Of a DNA stretch of 64,000 bases, positions 34,491-44,049 are shown piece after piece. The stretch covers positions 13,170 to 77,169 of the forward strand of contig CAYMJJ010000003.1 of assembly GCA_964390445.1 (NCBI GenBank), read 5' to 3'. Position 1 is the first letter of the stretch; each line of letters opens with the position of its first letter. The stretch is from Anderseniella sp964390445 (GTDB lineage Bacteria; Pseudomonadota; Alphaproteobacteria; Rhizobiales; Aestuariivirgaceae). The position numbers were made by a program, and so were the translations under genes. The notes below the pieces were generated by a model that ran no database searches, had not been told where the DNA came from, and worked only from the letters and a program-made list of their open reading frames with translations.

Positions 34491-35762
34491 TCAGGCCAGT
34501 TCTTTCACTGCCGACTTGAGGTCGGCAGCCAGGTTGGTCCTTTCCCAAGAGAACGACCCGTCGCGGCCCGGCTTGCGGCCGAAATGGCCATAGGCGGCGG
34601 TCTTGGCATAAATCGGCTTGTTCAGGTCAAGCGCCCGGCGAATGCCCGTCGGCGACAGGTCCATCACCTTGCGGATCGCGTCTTCAAGCACAGTCTCGTG
34701 CACCTTGCCGGTGCCATGGGTGTCGACATAGACCGACAGCGGCTGGGCGACACCGATTGCATAGGACAACTGGATGGTGCAGCGCTCGGCAAGTTTGGCG
34801 GCGACGATGTTCTTGGCCAGGTAACGAGCCGCGTAAGCGGCCGAGCGGTCTACCTTGGTGGTGTCCTTGCCGGAGAATGCGCCACCACCATGGGGGGCCG
34901 CACCGCCGTAGGTGTCCACGATGATCTTGCGGCCGGTCAAGCCTGCGTCGCCGTCAGGGCCGCCGATGACGAACTTGCCGGTGGGGTTGATGTACCAGTT
35001 GCAGTCCTTGGCAATGGGCAGGTCACCAAGAGCTTCACGGATATAGGGCTCGACAACACTTCGGACCTTCTTTGAGTTCCAGCTCGCATCGAGGTGCTGG
35101 GTTGACAGCACGATGGAAACAACCTCCGCCGGCATGCCGTCTTCATAGCGGATGGTCACTTGGCTCTTGGCGTCCGGACCCAGCTTGCCGGCATCGCCCT
35201 CGCCCTTGTGACGGGCTTCCGCCAACAGTTCGAGAATCTTGTGTGAATAATAGATCGGTGCAGGCATCAGGTCTGGCGTTTCGCAGCAGGCAAAGCCGAA
35301 CATGATGCCCTGGTCACCAGCGCCTTCTTCACCCTGGCGATCAGACGCGCTGTCAACACCCTGGGCAATGTCGGCGGACTGGGCATGCAGCAGCACATCG
35401 ATCTTGCAGGTCTTCCAGTGGAAGCCGTTCTGTTCGTAGCCGATGGAGCGGATGGCACGGCGCGCAGCCGAGCGGAACCTGCCGGGCGCGATCACGGGAT
35501 TGCCAGCAGCATCCTTTACGACGTTGCCCGCCTTGTCCTTCTTGATCAGCGAATCCGGCACACGCACCTCGCCCGCGATAACGACACGGTTGGTTGTGGT
35601 CAGCGTTTCGCATGCGACACGGACCGTCCACGGGTCCACTCCGGTCTTGCGTGCTTCCTTGTAGACCAGATCGACGATCTCGTCAGAGATACGGTCGCAA
35701 ACCTTGTCGGGATGACCCTCTGAAACGGACTCACTGGTGAAAAGGTAGTTTTGACGCGCCAT
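34491..35762 (-). CDS. metK: S-adenosylmethionine synthetase
   Basis: Makes S-adenosylmethionine from methionine and ATP. The 423 residues include SVSEGHPDKVCDRISDEIVD with the ATP-binding His, GAGDQGIMFGFACCET, and GGGAFSGKDTTKVDRSAAY with the P-loop-like segment. It is longer than the E. coli enzyme, in the way alphaproteobacterial MetK proteins commonly are. A 26-bp imperfect palindrome lies 35-60 bp upstream of the start. An XRE-family regulator is encoded upstream on the same strand. Confidence 0.98.
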   Translation of the reverse strand: MARQNYLFTSESVSEGHPDKVCDRISDEIVDLVYKEARKTGVDPWTVRVACETLTTTNRVVIAGEVRVPDSLIKKDKAGNVVKDAAGNPVIAPGRFRSAARRAIRSIGYEQNGFHWKTCKIDVLLHAQSADIAQGVDSASDRQGEEGAGDQGIMFGFACCETPDLMPAPIYYSHKILELLAEARHKGEGDAGKLGPDAKSQVTIRYEDGMPAEVVSIVLSTQHLDASWNSKKVRSVVEPYIREALGDLPIAKDCNWYINPTGKFVIGGPDGDAGLTGRKIIVDTYGGAAPHGGGAFSGKDTTKVDRSAAYAARYLAKNIVAAKLAERCTIQLSYAIGVAQPLSVYVDTHGTGKVHETVLEDAIRKVMDLSPTGIRRALDLNKPIYAKTAAYGHFGRKPGRDGSFSWERTNLAADLKSAVKELA

Positions 35763-35796
35763 GGCTTTTTAGACTCCGCAAGAGGGCCGTGCCGAT

Positions 35797-35822
35797 ATCA
35801 TATATAGCTATCTTTATATGAT
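35797..35822. promoter_or_regulatory. 26-bp A/T-rich palindrome upstream of metK (candidate operator)
   Basis: Outer half-sites ATCATATA / TATATGAT flank a centre that is symmetric at all but four positions, so 22 of 26 bases are palindromic. GCCGTGC / GCACGGC arms (35786-35829) enclose it. It is very A/T-rich for this region and lies where the metK promoter should be. I associate ATATAAAGAT-type palindromes at methionine-cycle genes with ArsR-family SahR-like regulators, but from memory only. Confidence 0.5.
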
Positions 35823-35949
35823 GCACGGCAGATGGCGTCCTTTTGTCAGCCCGGACGCGGCCCGTCAAGCACGAGATGCATGCACGCGAAGCGCAAGCTG
35901 CCGGGGCACCCCGGCGAGACCCGCGCGCAAACAGGATTGAACCTGCCGA

Positions 35950-36366
35950 TCAGCTGTTGCTGCCGGCAGCAGAGATCGACTTGACCAGATCAATTACCTT
36001 GCGGCGCACATCACTGTTCTTGATTTCGGCAAAGGCGCGGATCAACTGCGCACCATCTGAACTCGTCAGAAAGTCGGTCATCTGGAATGAATCTTGGCTT
36101 TCGGCGAAGCCCGCAGTTGACGCCCCAACCGGCTTGCCCGGCATGTCATCGAAGAAGAACTGCACCGGCACGTCGAGAATGCGCGCCATGTCGAACAGGC
36201 GGCTGGCGCTGATGCGGTTGGAGCCTTTTTCGTATTTCTGGACTTGCTGGAACGTCAGATCGAGATGCTCCCCGAGCTTTTCCTGGCTCATTCCGACGAG
36301 CATTCGACGCATTCTCAGTCTGCTACCAACATGGACATCGATTGGATTTGGCATCTTCGCAGTCAT
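35950..36366 (-). CDS. XRE-family transcriptional regulator
   Basis: The 138-residue protein has a Cro/CI helix-turn-helix (VGSRLRMRRMLVGMSQEKLG ... LTFQQVQKYEKGSNRISASR, about 13-60) and a C-terminal part without a recognised ligand domain. AGG lies just before the ATG. Such a regulator between lnt and metK is typical of Hyphomicrobiales. Its targets are not known to me. An inverted repeat CCTGT-N10-ACAGG at 36372-36391, just upstream of its own start, could be an autoregulatory site. Confidence 0.88.
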   Translation of the reverse strand: MTAKMPNPIDVHVGSRLRMRRMLVGMSQEKLGEHLDLTFQQVQKYEKGSNRISASRLFDMARILDVPVQFFFDDMPGKPVGASTAGFAESQDSFQMTDFLTSSDGAQLIRAFAEIKNSDVRRKVIDLVKSISAAGSNS

Positions 36367-36541
36367 TTTTACCTGTTTTCTATACTACAGGCGAATAGTG
36401 GATTTCGCCGTTGCAAGCAATGGGTTCGAATGCGGGAAGCTGCGCCGCCCGGCAAATTGGCGCGGTTGTGATGCTACTCACGCTCCGAGCCAAACCCGGC
36501 GATCTACCTGTCTCACTCCCCAGTGTGACACTCGTACACCA

Positions 36542-38125
36542 TTACAGGTTGTTCCGTCTACAAATTAAGTTTGCCATTAGGACACCCAATAACAGCAAGA
36601 CAAACGCGAGGTCGCCCAGGCGCGAATAGAGCGTAGCGCCGATAGACGGTGGCATGCGGACATCGAGGTTGGCCGCGTCCCCGAGGTTAATCCGGCTGCG
36701 GACTCGGCCGAAGGAATCAATCAGCGCCGAAATGCCGGTGTTGGCCGCACGGACCATCGGTACACCTTGTTCGATGGCCCGGAAGCGCGACTGAGCCAGG
36801 TGCTGATGTGGCCCGCCCGAGGTGCCGAACCACGCATCGTTGGTGACATTCAAGAGCAGTTCGGGACGGTTTTCCCACGGGATACTGCGCGGGAACACGG
36901 CTTCGTAGCAAATGAATCCGGCGAACGACGGCGCACCTGCCACCTGGATCACACGGTCGGTGGCCCCTTCCCTGAAGCCGCCAGGCAGATTTGCGAGTTG
37001 CCTAATGCCCAGCGGCTCAAGGATGTAGGCGAACGGCAGAAACTCACCGAACGGCACAAGCCGCACCTTGTCATGGCGGCCCAATACCTGGCCGGCCTGA
37101 CCGATGGCGAGCAGGCTGTTGTAGATCGATGCTGTGCCATCAGGTTCGATGACACGATGCAACCCACCGGTGAACAACACGCCCCCGGCCGGCAACAATG
37201 ACGCGATGCGATTTCGCAGGTCATGCTCTTCGGCGAGCAGCACGGGCAATGCGCTTTCAGGCCATACCAGTAACGCCGGCCCGGAAGACGTTGCATCAGG
37301 CCACGGAGCTTTGGACATCGCGATGTAAGTATCGATGATGTGCTGTCGCCACGCAGGATCCCACTTGCGGTGCTGCGGGATTGAAGGCTGGACCAGCCTG
37401 ACCATCCGGCCCTGGTCAGGTAGCAGGCTGGCCTGCGATGAGATGCGGGCATTGCCCCAGATGCCCAGCGACACGACAAGCGCGACGACAAGCCCGGCGA
37501 AACTGCCAGAGACCATCATCCTCGTCGCACGTCCGTGCTGCCAGAATGCGGCCGGTGACATGGCAGCCAGCATGATTATGGTGGTCAGGCCGTATATGCC
37601 AACGACAGAAGCCACCTGCGAGAAGCCATCAAGCGACGACACGCCATAGCCCGGCAGGTTCCAGGGAAAGCCGGTGAGCATGTGTCCGCGCAACCACTCG
37701 GCTATCGACAGCAGCAGCACCAGAAACAGTAGGCGCGCAATGCCGCCCGGCCATAACCGGGTTGCAATGCCACAGGCCACACCCCAGTACAGCGCCAGAT
37801 AGGAGGGCAAGCCGGCAACAGCAAACGGGATCAGGGCTGCAAACTTCTCCGGCTCGACCCAGAAAGCCTCGGAGATCCACCACAGCGACGGCACGAAATA
37901 GCCGAACGCGAATGCCCACCCGATGGCAAGGCCGCGCCAGAATGAGCGTTGCGCACCTGCGCCATCCAGCAACCACACCAGGATGGAGAACGCGACAGGC
38001 AGTACGATCCAGTAGTCATAAGGTGACAACGACAGCGTAGCCAGAGCACCGGCGAGGGTAGAAACTGCAACCGCCGTCAGCAATGACCGGTGCACAAGGA
38101 GCAGCGGTCCAGGGTCATTTGTCAC
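36542..38125 (-). CDS. lnt: Apolipoprotein N-acyltransferase
   Basis: Inner-membrane enzyme that adds the third acyl chain to lipoproteins. The 527 residues have several N-terminal membrane segments and then a nitrilase-fold domain. Its catalytic Glu is in LVWPESALPVL (about 290), Lys in HDKVRLVPFGEFLPF (about 352) and Cys in GFICYEAVFPRSI (about 405). The start is GTG at 38125, overlapping the stop of the CorC-like gene as GTGA. Confidence 0.96.
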   Translation of the reverse strand: MTNDPGPLLLVHRSLLTAVAVSTLAGALATLSLSPYDYWIVLPVAFSILVWLLDGAGAQRSFWRGLAIGWAFAFGYFVPSLWWISEAFWVEPEKFAALIPFAVAGLPSYLALYWGVACGIATRLWPGGIARLLFLVLLLSIAEWLRGHMLTGFPWNLPGYGVSSLDGFSQVASVVGIYGLTTIIMLAAMSPAAFWQHGRATRMMVSGSFAGLVVALVVSLGIWGNARISSQASLLPDQGRMVRLVQPSIPQHRKWDPAWRQHIIDTYIAMSKAPWPDATSSGPALLVWPESALPVLLAEEHDLRNRIASLLPAGGVLFTGGLHRVIEPDGTASIYNSLLAIGQAGQVLGRHDKVRLVPFGEFLPFAYILEPLGIRQLANLPGGFREGATDRVIQVAGAPSFAGFICYEAVFPRSIPWENRPELLLNVTNDAWFGTSGGPHQHLAQSRFRAIEQGVPMVRAANTGISALIDSFGRVRSRINLGDAANLDVRMPPSIGATLYSRLGDLAFVLLLLGVLMANLICRRNNL

Positions 38126-39183
38126 CGCACCACCGGCTGATCCGATGAGGAGCTTGATGATGTCTTCTTGGCGGGCTTCTCGGTGCGCGCGGCAACACTG
38201 GTACGTGGCCCGGTGTGAATGGCGATCCGCCGGACCCGGCGCGGGTCGGCCGCCACAACTTCAAACTCGATGCCTGAAGGATGCTTGATCAGTTCGCCGC
38301 GTACCGGCACCCGGCCCAGCATGTGGAAAATCAGGCCGCCGAGGGTGTCGGCTTCCTCTTCCTCAGCTTCCGACAGCAACTCGATGCCAAGCAGCTCTTC
38401 AGCATCCTCGATCTCGTAGCGCGCGTCGGCAGACCATGTGGTCTCGGACACCCGGGTGACCAGTTCGTCCTTCTCGTCGTGCTCGTCAGCGATGTCTCCG
38501 ACAATTTCCTCGACCAGGTCCTCGATGGTCACGAGACCATCGGTGCCGCCGTATTCGTCGACGACGACAGCCATGTGGCAATGGGTCGACTGCATCTTGA
38601 TGAGCAGGTCAGGCGCGGGCATCGAGGGCGGCACGTAGAGCAGTTCACGGGTGACGCCAAGTGCAGAAACCGGTGTCTTCAGGTTGGTCGCGGACAGTGA
38701 CCATCCGCCGGCCGGCTTGTCTTCAGCCTTGCCGCGGCCACGCTTGCCGCGCGCATTGAGCCAGCCAAGGAAATCCTTGATGTGGATCATGCCGATCGGT
38801 TCATCGAGCGTCTCGCGGTAGATCGGCAGGCGCGAATGTCCGGCATCGAGGAAATACTCCAGCACTTCAGCAACGGTGCTGCTGGCATCAACGGCCATGA
38901 TCTCGGCGCGCGCCACCATCACGTCATCCACCCTGAGGCTGGAAAACTCAATCAGGTTGAGCATCATTGACCGGGCATCAGCGCGGAACGTGTTGTTGCC
39001 GTCTTCCTCGGCGTGGCGTTCAAGCACGCCTTCGAGGCTTTCGCGCAAGGTTTCGTCGCTGCGGCCGAACCCCAGTGCACGCATCATGCGCGTAAACAGT
39101 CCTGGGCTGTCGTTGCGGGTGGTATCGGAAGTCGTGGCAGTTGCGGCCCCGGTGCGGGGCTCGCGAGATTGGTCTTCGTCCAT
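38122..39183 (-). CDS. CorC/HlyC-like CBS-domain protein
   Basis: 353-residue soluble protein without the DUF21 membrane domain. It has two CBS domains (MVARAEIMAVDASSTVAEVL; MPAPDLLIKMQSTHCHMAVV with VVDEYGGTDGLVTIEDLVEE) and a C-terminal transporter-associated CorC_HlyC domain. The N- and C-termini are low-complexity. Members are annotated as magnesium/cobalt efflux proteins or hemolysins (TlyC), but the function is not settled. Located between ybeY and lnt, as in many proteobacteria. Confidence 0.9.
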   Translation of the reverse strand: MDEDQSREPRTGAATATTSDTTRNDSPGLFTRMMRALGFGRSDETLRESLEGVLERHAEEDGNNTFRADARSMMLNLIEFSSLRVDDVMVARAEIMAVDASSTVAEVLEYFLDAGHSRLPIYRETLDEPIGMIHIKDFLGWLNARGKRGRGKAEDKPAGGWSLSATNLKTPVSALGVTRELLYVPPSMPAPDLLIKMQSTHCHMAVVVDEYGGTDGLVTIEDLVEEIVGDIADEHDEKDELVTRVSETTWSADARYEIEDAEELLGIELLSEAEEEEADTLGGLIFHMLGRVPVRGELIKHPSGIEFEVVAADPRRVRRIAIHTGPRTSVAARTEKPAKKTSSSSSSDQPVVR

Positions 39184-39241
39184 CAGGTCAACCGGACGCG
39201 TCCGGCATTTCTCCGTTTCTCAATCAAGATCGTTTCGCCAA

Positions 39242-39705
39242 TCACGCATATGGATCAGCGATACCCAAGGATGCAAGAATCTCTGTTTCGAGACCTTCCA
39301 TCTCTCCAGCTTGCTCGTCTTCAATATGGTCATAGCCCATTATGTGCAAGATTCCGTGAACAACAAGATGGCTGAAGTGATCTTCGAGCCGCTTGCCCTG
39401 GTCGCGGGCCTCGGCCTGCACGACGCCAGATGCGAAAATGATACCACCCAGCGGGCGAGGCTCGCCCGGTGGTACAGGCATGGAACTGTCGGAAGGAAAT
39501 GACAAGACATTGGTAGGCTTCAGCTTGTCGCGCCACTGGCCGTTCAGTTCTGCGACAGACGCGTCATCCGACAGCACTATGGCAAGGGACTTGCCCGACA
39601 TGTCCATGCCAAGCTTGCTGAAGGTGGCCGCTGCCGCCTTTTCAACAAACGAGGCAGCACCCGGCAATGCTACCCAGGCTTCATCATCCACGTCGACTTC
39701 AAGAA

Positions 39706-39709
<4 letters not shown>
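39242..39709 (-). CDS. ybeY: Endoribonuclease YbeY
   Basis: Metal-dependent RNase for 16S rRNA 3'-end maturation and ribosome quality control. The 155 residues carry the family motif in HLVVHGILHIMGYDHIEDEQ, with the three zinc-binding His. The ATG start overlaps the phoH stop as ATGA, and the two proteins often work in the same pathway. Confidence 0.96.
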
Positions 39710-40746
<1,037 letters not shown>

Positions 40747-40803
40747 AGGGCCGGAACTCCTGATTCGCGCCAGGTGCGCAGGTAAATCACATCACAAAGC
40801 ACG

Positions 40804-42174
40804 TCAGGCATCAACCTTGCAGCCGGTCAATGAGTTCGGACCCGTCGCGGTAATCTCGACCTTGATCATGTCACCAATCTGACAGTTTTCCGCATCCAGG
40901 AAAACTGATTGCAGGTAAGGCGAACGCCCGATCAGCTGGCCGGGCTGACGGCCGGGCTTTTCCAGCAGCACATCAAGCGTGCGCCCGATGCAAGCCCGGT
41001 TGAATGCAGCCTGCTGTTGCAGCAAGATCTGCTGAAGCTGCGCAAGGCGTGCGGCCTTCACGTCCTCCGGCACCTGCTCTTCGCGGCCGGCCGCCGGAGT
41101 ACCCGGGCGTGGCGAATACTTGAACGAGAACGCTTGCGAGTAGGTCACTTCCCGCACCAGCTCCAGGGTCGCTTCAAAATCGGCATCTGTCTCACCTGGA
41201 AAGCCGACGATGAAATCCGACGACATGGCGATGTCGGGCCGTGCAGCGCGGATTCGCGCTACGAGATCAACGTAGCTTTGCGCATCATGACGGCGGTTCA
41301 TCGCCTTGAGGATGCGATCCGAGCCTGACTGAACAGGCAGATGCAGATATGGCATGACCTTCGGGTTGCCGGCATGAACCGCGATCAAAGCATCATCCAT
41401 GTCGCGCGGATGACTGGTGGTATAGCGCAGCCGCTGCAGTCCCCCGATGCCGGACAAGGCATCCAGCAGATGGCCCAGCGACCAGGTGCTGCCATCATTT
41501 CCTTCGCCGTGCCAGCCGTTGACGTTCTGGCCAAGCAGCGTGACTTCGCGCACACCGGCTTCGACCAGTTGCCGTGCCTCTGCGATTATGCGTGCGGCAG
41601 GGCGCGAGAATTCCGCGCCCCTTGTGTAGGGCACCACGCAGAAGCTGCAGAACTTGTCACATCCTTCCTGCACCGTCAGGAATGCCGCGACGCCACGGTT
41701 CAGCGGGCGTTGGGCAGGAGCATCGAGCGAGTCGAACTTTTCACTGGCAGGGAACTCGGTTTCAACGACAGCCATACCTGATGCTTTATTGCGGTCCAGC
41801 AGGTCGGGCAGACGATGGTAGGTCTGGGGGCCGAACACCAGGTCGACAACCGGTGCGCGGCGGACAATCTCCTCGCCCTCGGCCTGGGCCACGCACCCGG
41901 CCACCGCGATCTTCATATCATTGCCGGTACGATCCTTGAGCTGGCGCAAGCGGCCAAGCTCCGAGTAAACTTTCTCGGCAGCCCTCTCGCGGATGTGGCA
42001 GGTATTGAGAATGACGAGATCAGCGTCCTCGACGGTATCGGTCACGGCATAGCCGCGCTCGCCAAGCACCTCGCCCATGCGCTCGCTGTCGTAGACGTTC
42101 ATCTGGCAGCCGTAGGTCTTGATGAAGACCTTGCGCTGGGTGTCGTCAGGTGTGGCGACGGTTAGAACCGTCAT
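40804..42174 (-). CDS. miaB: tRNA-2-methylthio-N6-dimethylallyladenosine synthase MiaB
   Basis: Radical-SAM methylthiotransferase acting at A37 of tRNAs that read UNN codons. I chose the ATG at 42174 (MTVLTVATPDDTQRKVFIKT) because GGAG lies 9 nt upstream, giving 456 residues; a TTG five codons earlier is less likely. The UPF0004 domain has three Cys (YGCQMNVYD, LNTCHIRERA, VAGCVAQAEG). The radical-SAM cluster is GCDKFCSFCVVPY (about 170), and a TRAM domain ends the protein. Confidence 0.97.
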   Translation of the reverse strand: MTVLTVATPDDTQRKVFIKTYGCQMNVYDSERMGEVLGERGYAVTDTVEDADLVILNTCHIRERAAEKVYSELGRLRQLKDRTGNDMKIAVAGCVAQAEGEEIVRRAPVVDLVFGPQTYHRLPDLLDRNKASGMAVVETEFPASEKFDSLDAPAQRPLNRGVAAFLTVQEGCDKFCSFCVVPYTRGAEFSRPAARIIAEARQLVEAGVREVTLLGQNVNGWHGEGNDGSTWSLGHLLDALSGIGGLQRLRYTTSHPRDMDDALIAVHAGNPKVMPYLHLPVQSGSDRILKAMNRRHDAQSYVDLVARIRAARPDIAMSSDFIVGFPGETDADFEATLELVREVTYSQAFSFKYSPRPGTPAAGREEQVPEDVKAARLAQLQQILLQQQAAFNRACIGRTLDVLLEKPGRQPGQLIGRSPYLQSVFLDAENCQIGDMIKVEITATGPNSLTGCKVDA

Positions 42175-42240
42175 GAGCTGGTTCTCCAAAACTGGGGCGT
42201 GGCCCGCTATAGTCTATCGGCAACCGTACTGGCAACCGGA

Positions 42241-43365
42241 TCACGGTTCGAGTCTGGCCGTGATGGCATCGGTACGGGTGCCGCCCGGCACGTGATAATA
42301 GTTCTTGCGCACGCCCGTGGGGCAGAATCCTTCGGCCTTGTAGAGTGCTGCTGCTGCGTCGTTGGTGGCGGCAAACTCGATGAAGATTGCCGCGCTGCCT
42401 GCCTCACGGGCAACCTGCCTGAGCTTGCCCAACAAGGCCTGGCCGACACCGCGGCGGCGGCTGGACGGCAATACGGCGATGCTGAGGATTTCCATCTCAT
42501 CGGCGGCCTTGCGCGCAAGCAGAAACCCTGCGGGCTCTATAGCACCCGCTTCACCCGTGCTGGCCAGCAGGCCAATGCAGCCTGGCGCATCGAGCAATTC
42601 CCGGATCGTGTCCTCGTCCCAGGGCTGGTCGAACCCGGTGGCATGTATCTCTGCCAGCACCCCGGCATGCGCACCACCCACCTGCTTGATCGAGACAGGC
42701 ACCATCTGGTGACGCACCAGCGGGGCCTGCGCCTTGGCATCGGGGCCGCGAAGGTAGAATGGTGCCGCCGGTGCATCGCCTGGATTGGCAATGGCTGCCA
42801 GCCGCGCGACAGAGGCAATGTCCGGAATGCCGGATGTGGTGATGATGGTAGCAGCCGGGACCTCGACCAGGCCAGCGCCCGAGCCAGTTATGGTGCCTGC
42901 GAAGTCTACAAAGCGTTGTGTTGCATCAGTGACATCGAGCACTTCGGCGTCCGACAGAGGATTGCCCGAGGCATCGAACGGCTGCAGGTAAACCTGGGAC
43001 CGGCGCGCGTCCTGCACCACCCAGAACGGTGCCTTGACGTTATCGCTGCAATGGTCCTGCGCCAGCGCCTGCAACGATGTCACCCCCACGACGGGCACCT
43101 CGAGCACCAACGCAAGGCCGCGCACGAAGGCCAGCCCGATGCGGACACCGGTGAAAGTGCCGGGGCCGGAACAGGCGGCAAGCCGATCGATGTCAGGGAA
43201 GGTCAGTCCGGCTTCACGCAGCAACTCGTCCACCATGGGTGCCAGCCGTTCGGCGTGGCCTTGCTGCATCGGCTCGCTTGCACAGGCCAACACCGTGCCG
43301 GTGGCAGAGTCGAGTATACATGCAGAACAGGCCGCGTGCGCGGTATCAACGGCGAGTACAATCAT
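42241..43365 (-). CDS. Fused TsaB-RimI: t6A threonylcarbamoylation subunit plus GNAT acetyltransferase
   Basis: One 374-residue frame joins two proteins usually encoded separately. Residues 1-210 are TsaB, the dimerisation partner of TsaD in t6A37 tRNA modification (MIVLAVDTAHAACSACIL, SGPGTFTGVRIGLAF at 66, ending FYLRGPDAK). After a linker of about 12 residues, 222-365 are a RimI-type GNAT acetyltransferase (EILSIAVLPSSRRRGVGQAL with the acetyl-CoA loop at 303-312; ALYKAEGF). RimI acetylates the N-terminus of ribosomal protein S18. No stop or restart lies between the halves. It sits between nfuA and miaB, so two A37 modification genes are neighbours. Confidence 0.9.
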   Translation of the reverse strand: MIVLAVDTAHAACSACILDSATGTVLACASEPMQQGHAERLAPMVDELLREAGLTFPDIDRLAACSGPGTFTGVRIGLAFVRGLALVLEVPVVGVTSLQALAQDHCSDNVKAPFWVVQDARRSQVYLQPFDASGNPLSDAEVLDVTDATQRFVDFAGTITGSGAGLVEVPAATIITTSGIPDIASVARLAAIANPGDAPAAPFYLRGPDAKAQAPLVRHQMVPVSIKQVGGAHAGVLAEIHATGFDQPWDEDTIRELLDAPGCIGLLASTGEAGAIEPAGFLLARKAADEMEILSIAVLPSSRRRGVGQALLGKLRQVAREAGSAAIFIEFAATNDAAAALYKAEGFCPTGVRKNYYHVPGGTRTDAITARLEP

Positions 43366-43392
43366 GAAAGCCTTTCGCCGCAGGTCCGCAAG

Positions 43393-43950
43393 TCAGATGG
43401 GACGCACTTCGCTGACTTCAGGAATGAAATGCCGCAGCAGGTTTTCGATGCCGTGCTTGAGCGTTGCCGTTGAACTTGGGCATCCCGCACACGCACCCTT
43501 CATGTGCAGGTAGACGATACCATCACGGAAGCCGTGGAAGGTGATGTCGCCGCCGTCCTGCGCAACGGCCGGGCGCACCCTTGTATCAAGCAGTTCCTTG
43601 ATGGTGGCAACGATCTGGCCATCAGCTTCGGCATAGTCGCCGTCGGCATCTGTACCGTCTTCCTGGCCGGACCGGATGACCGGATCGCCGGACATGAAGT
43701 GCTCCATGATGGCGCCAAGAATGGCAGGCTTGAGATGCTGCCACTCGCCATTGGCCTTGGTGACGGTTACGAAGTCGGCACCCAGGAACACGCCGTTGAC
43801 GCCATCGACGGCGAAAAGGCGGGTTGCCAACGGGGATACTTCGGCATCAGCCTCCGAACGGAAGTCGCGCGGGTCTCCATCGACCACGGGCTTTCCCGGG
43901 ATGAATTTGAGAGTGCTCGGATTCGGTGTTGCTTCGGTCTGGATGAACAT
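43393..43950 (-). CDS. Nfu-type iron-sulfur cluster carrier protein
   Basis: The 185 residues contain an N-terminal Nfu_N domain (MFIQTEATPNPSTLKFIPGK) and a C-terminal NifU-like domain with the cluster-binding CxxC in MKGACAGCPSST (about 152-157). It receives and delivers Fe-S clusters to target proteins. The ATG is preceded by AAGGAGG. A promoter-like sequence overlapped by a 17-nt palindrome lies 56-86 bp upstream, suggesting iron-responsive control. The downstream gene tsaB-rimI starts 27 nt away. Confidence 0.93.
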   Translation of the reverse strand: MFIQTEATPNPSTLKFIPGKPVVDGDPRDFRSEADAEVSPLATRLFAVDGVNGVFLGADFVTVTKANGEWQHLKPAILGAIMEHFMSGDPVIRSGQEDGTDADGDYAEADGQIVATIKELLDTRVRPAVAQDGGDITFHGFRDGIVYLHMKGACAGCPSSTATLKHGIENLLRHFIPEVSEVRPI

Positions 43951-44005
43951 TTCTGTAAGGCCTCCTTGGCCAGCGACCCAGCGCCAGCGGAACTTTCGAG
44001 AAACA

Positions 44006-44035
44006 TATATAATGCTTTTCTGGAATTATTCCAGA
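44006..44035 (-). promoter_or_regulatory. Candidate nfuA promoter with overlapping palindromic operator
   Basis: On the minus strand a -10 TATATA (44011-44006) is 17 bp from CTGGAA (44034-44029). The near -35 lies inside the 17-nt palindrome TCTGGAAT-A-ATTCCAGA (44035-44019). The symmetry and GAAT-N-ATTC core resemble Irr-type operators as I remember them. Irr is encoded at 21505-21930. The site is seen; the regulator is inferred. Confidence 0.5.
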
Positions 44036-44049
44036 TTAAGCCGAGTCTA

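Noticed and set aside
35763..35829. SAM-sensing riboswitch upstream of metK
   Set aside because: The leader shows a DNA palindrome and one stem but no pattern of a SAM riboswitch class that I can recognise.
36421..36450. tRNA-like GGTTCGAAT sequence upstream of the XRE gene
   Set aside because: Only a T-loop-like string; no acceptor, D or anticodon arms can be formed around it.
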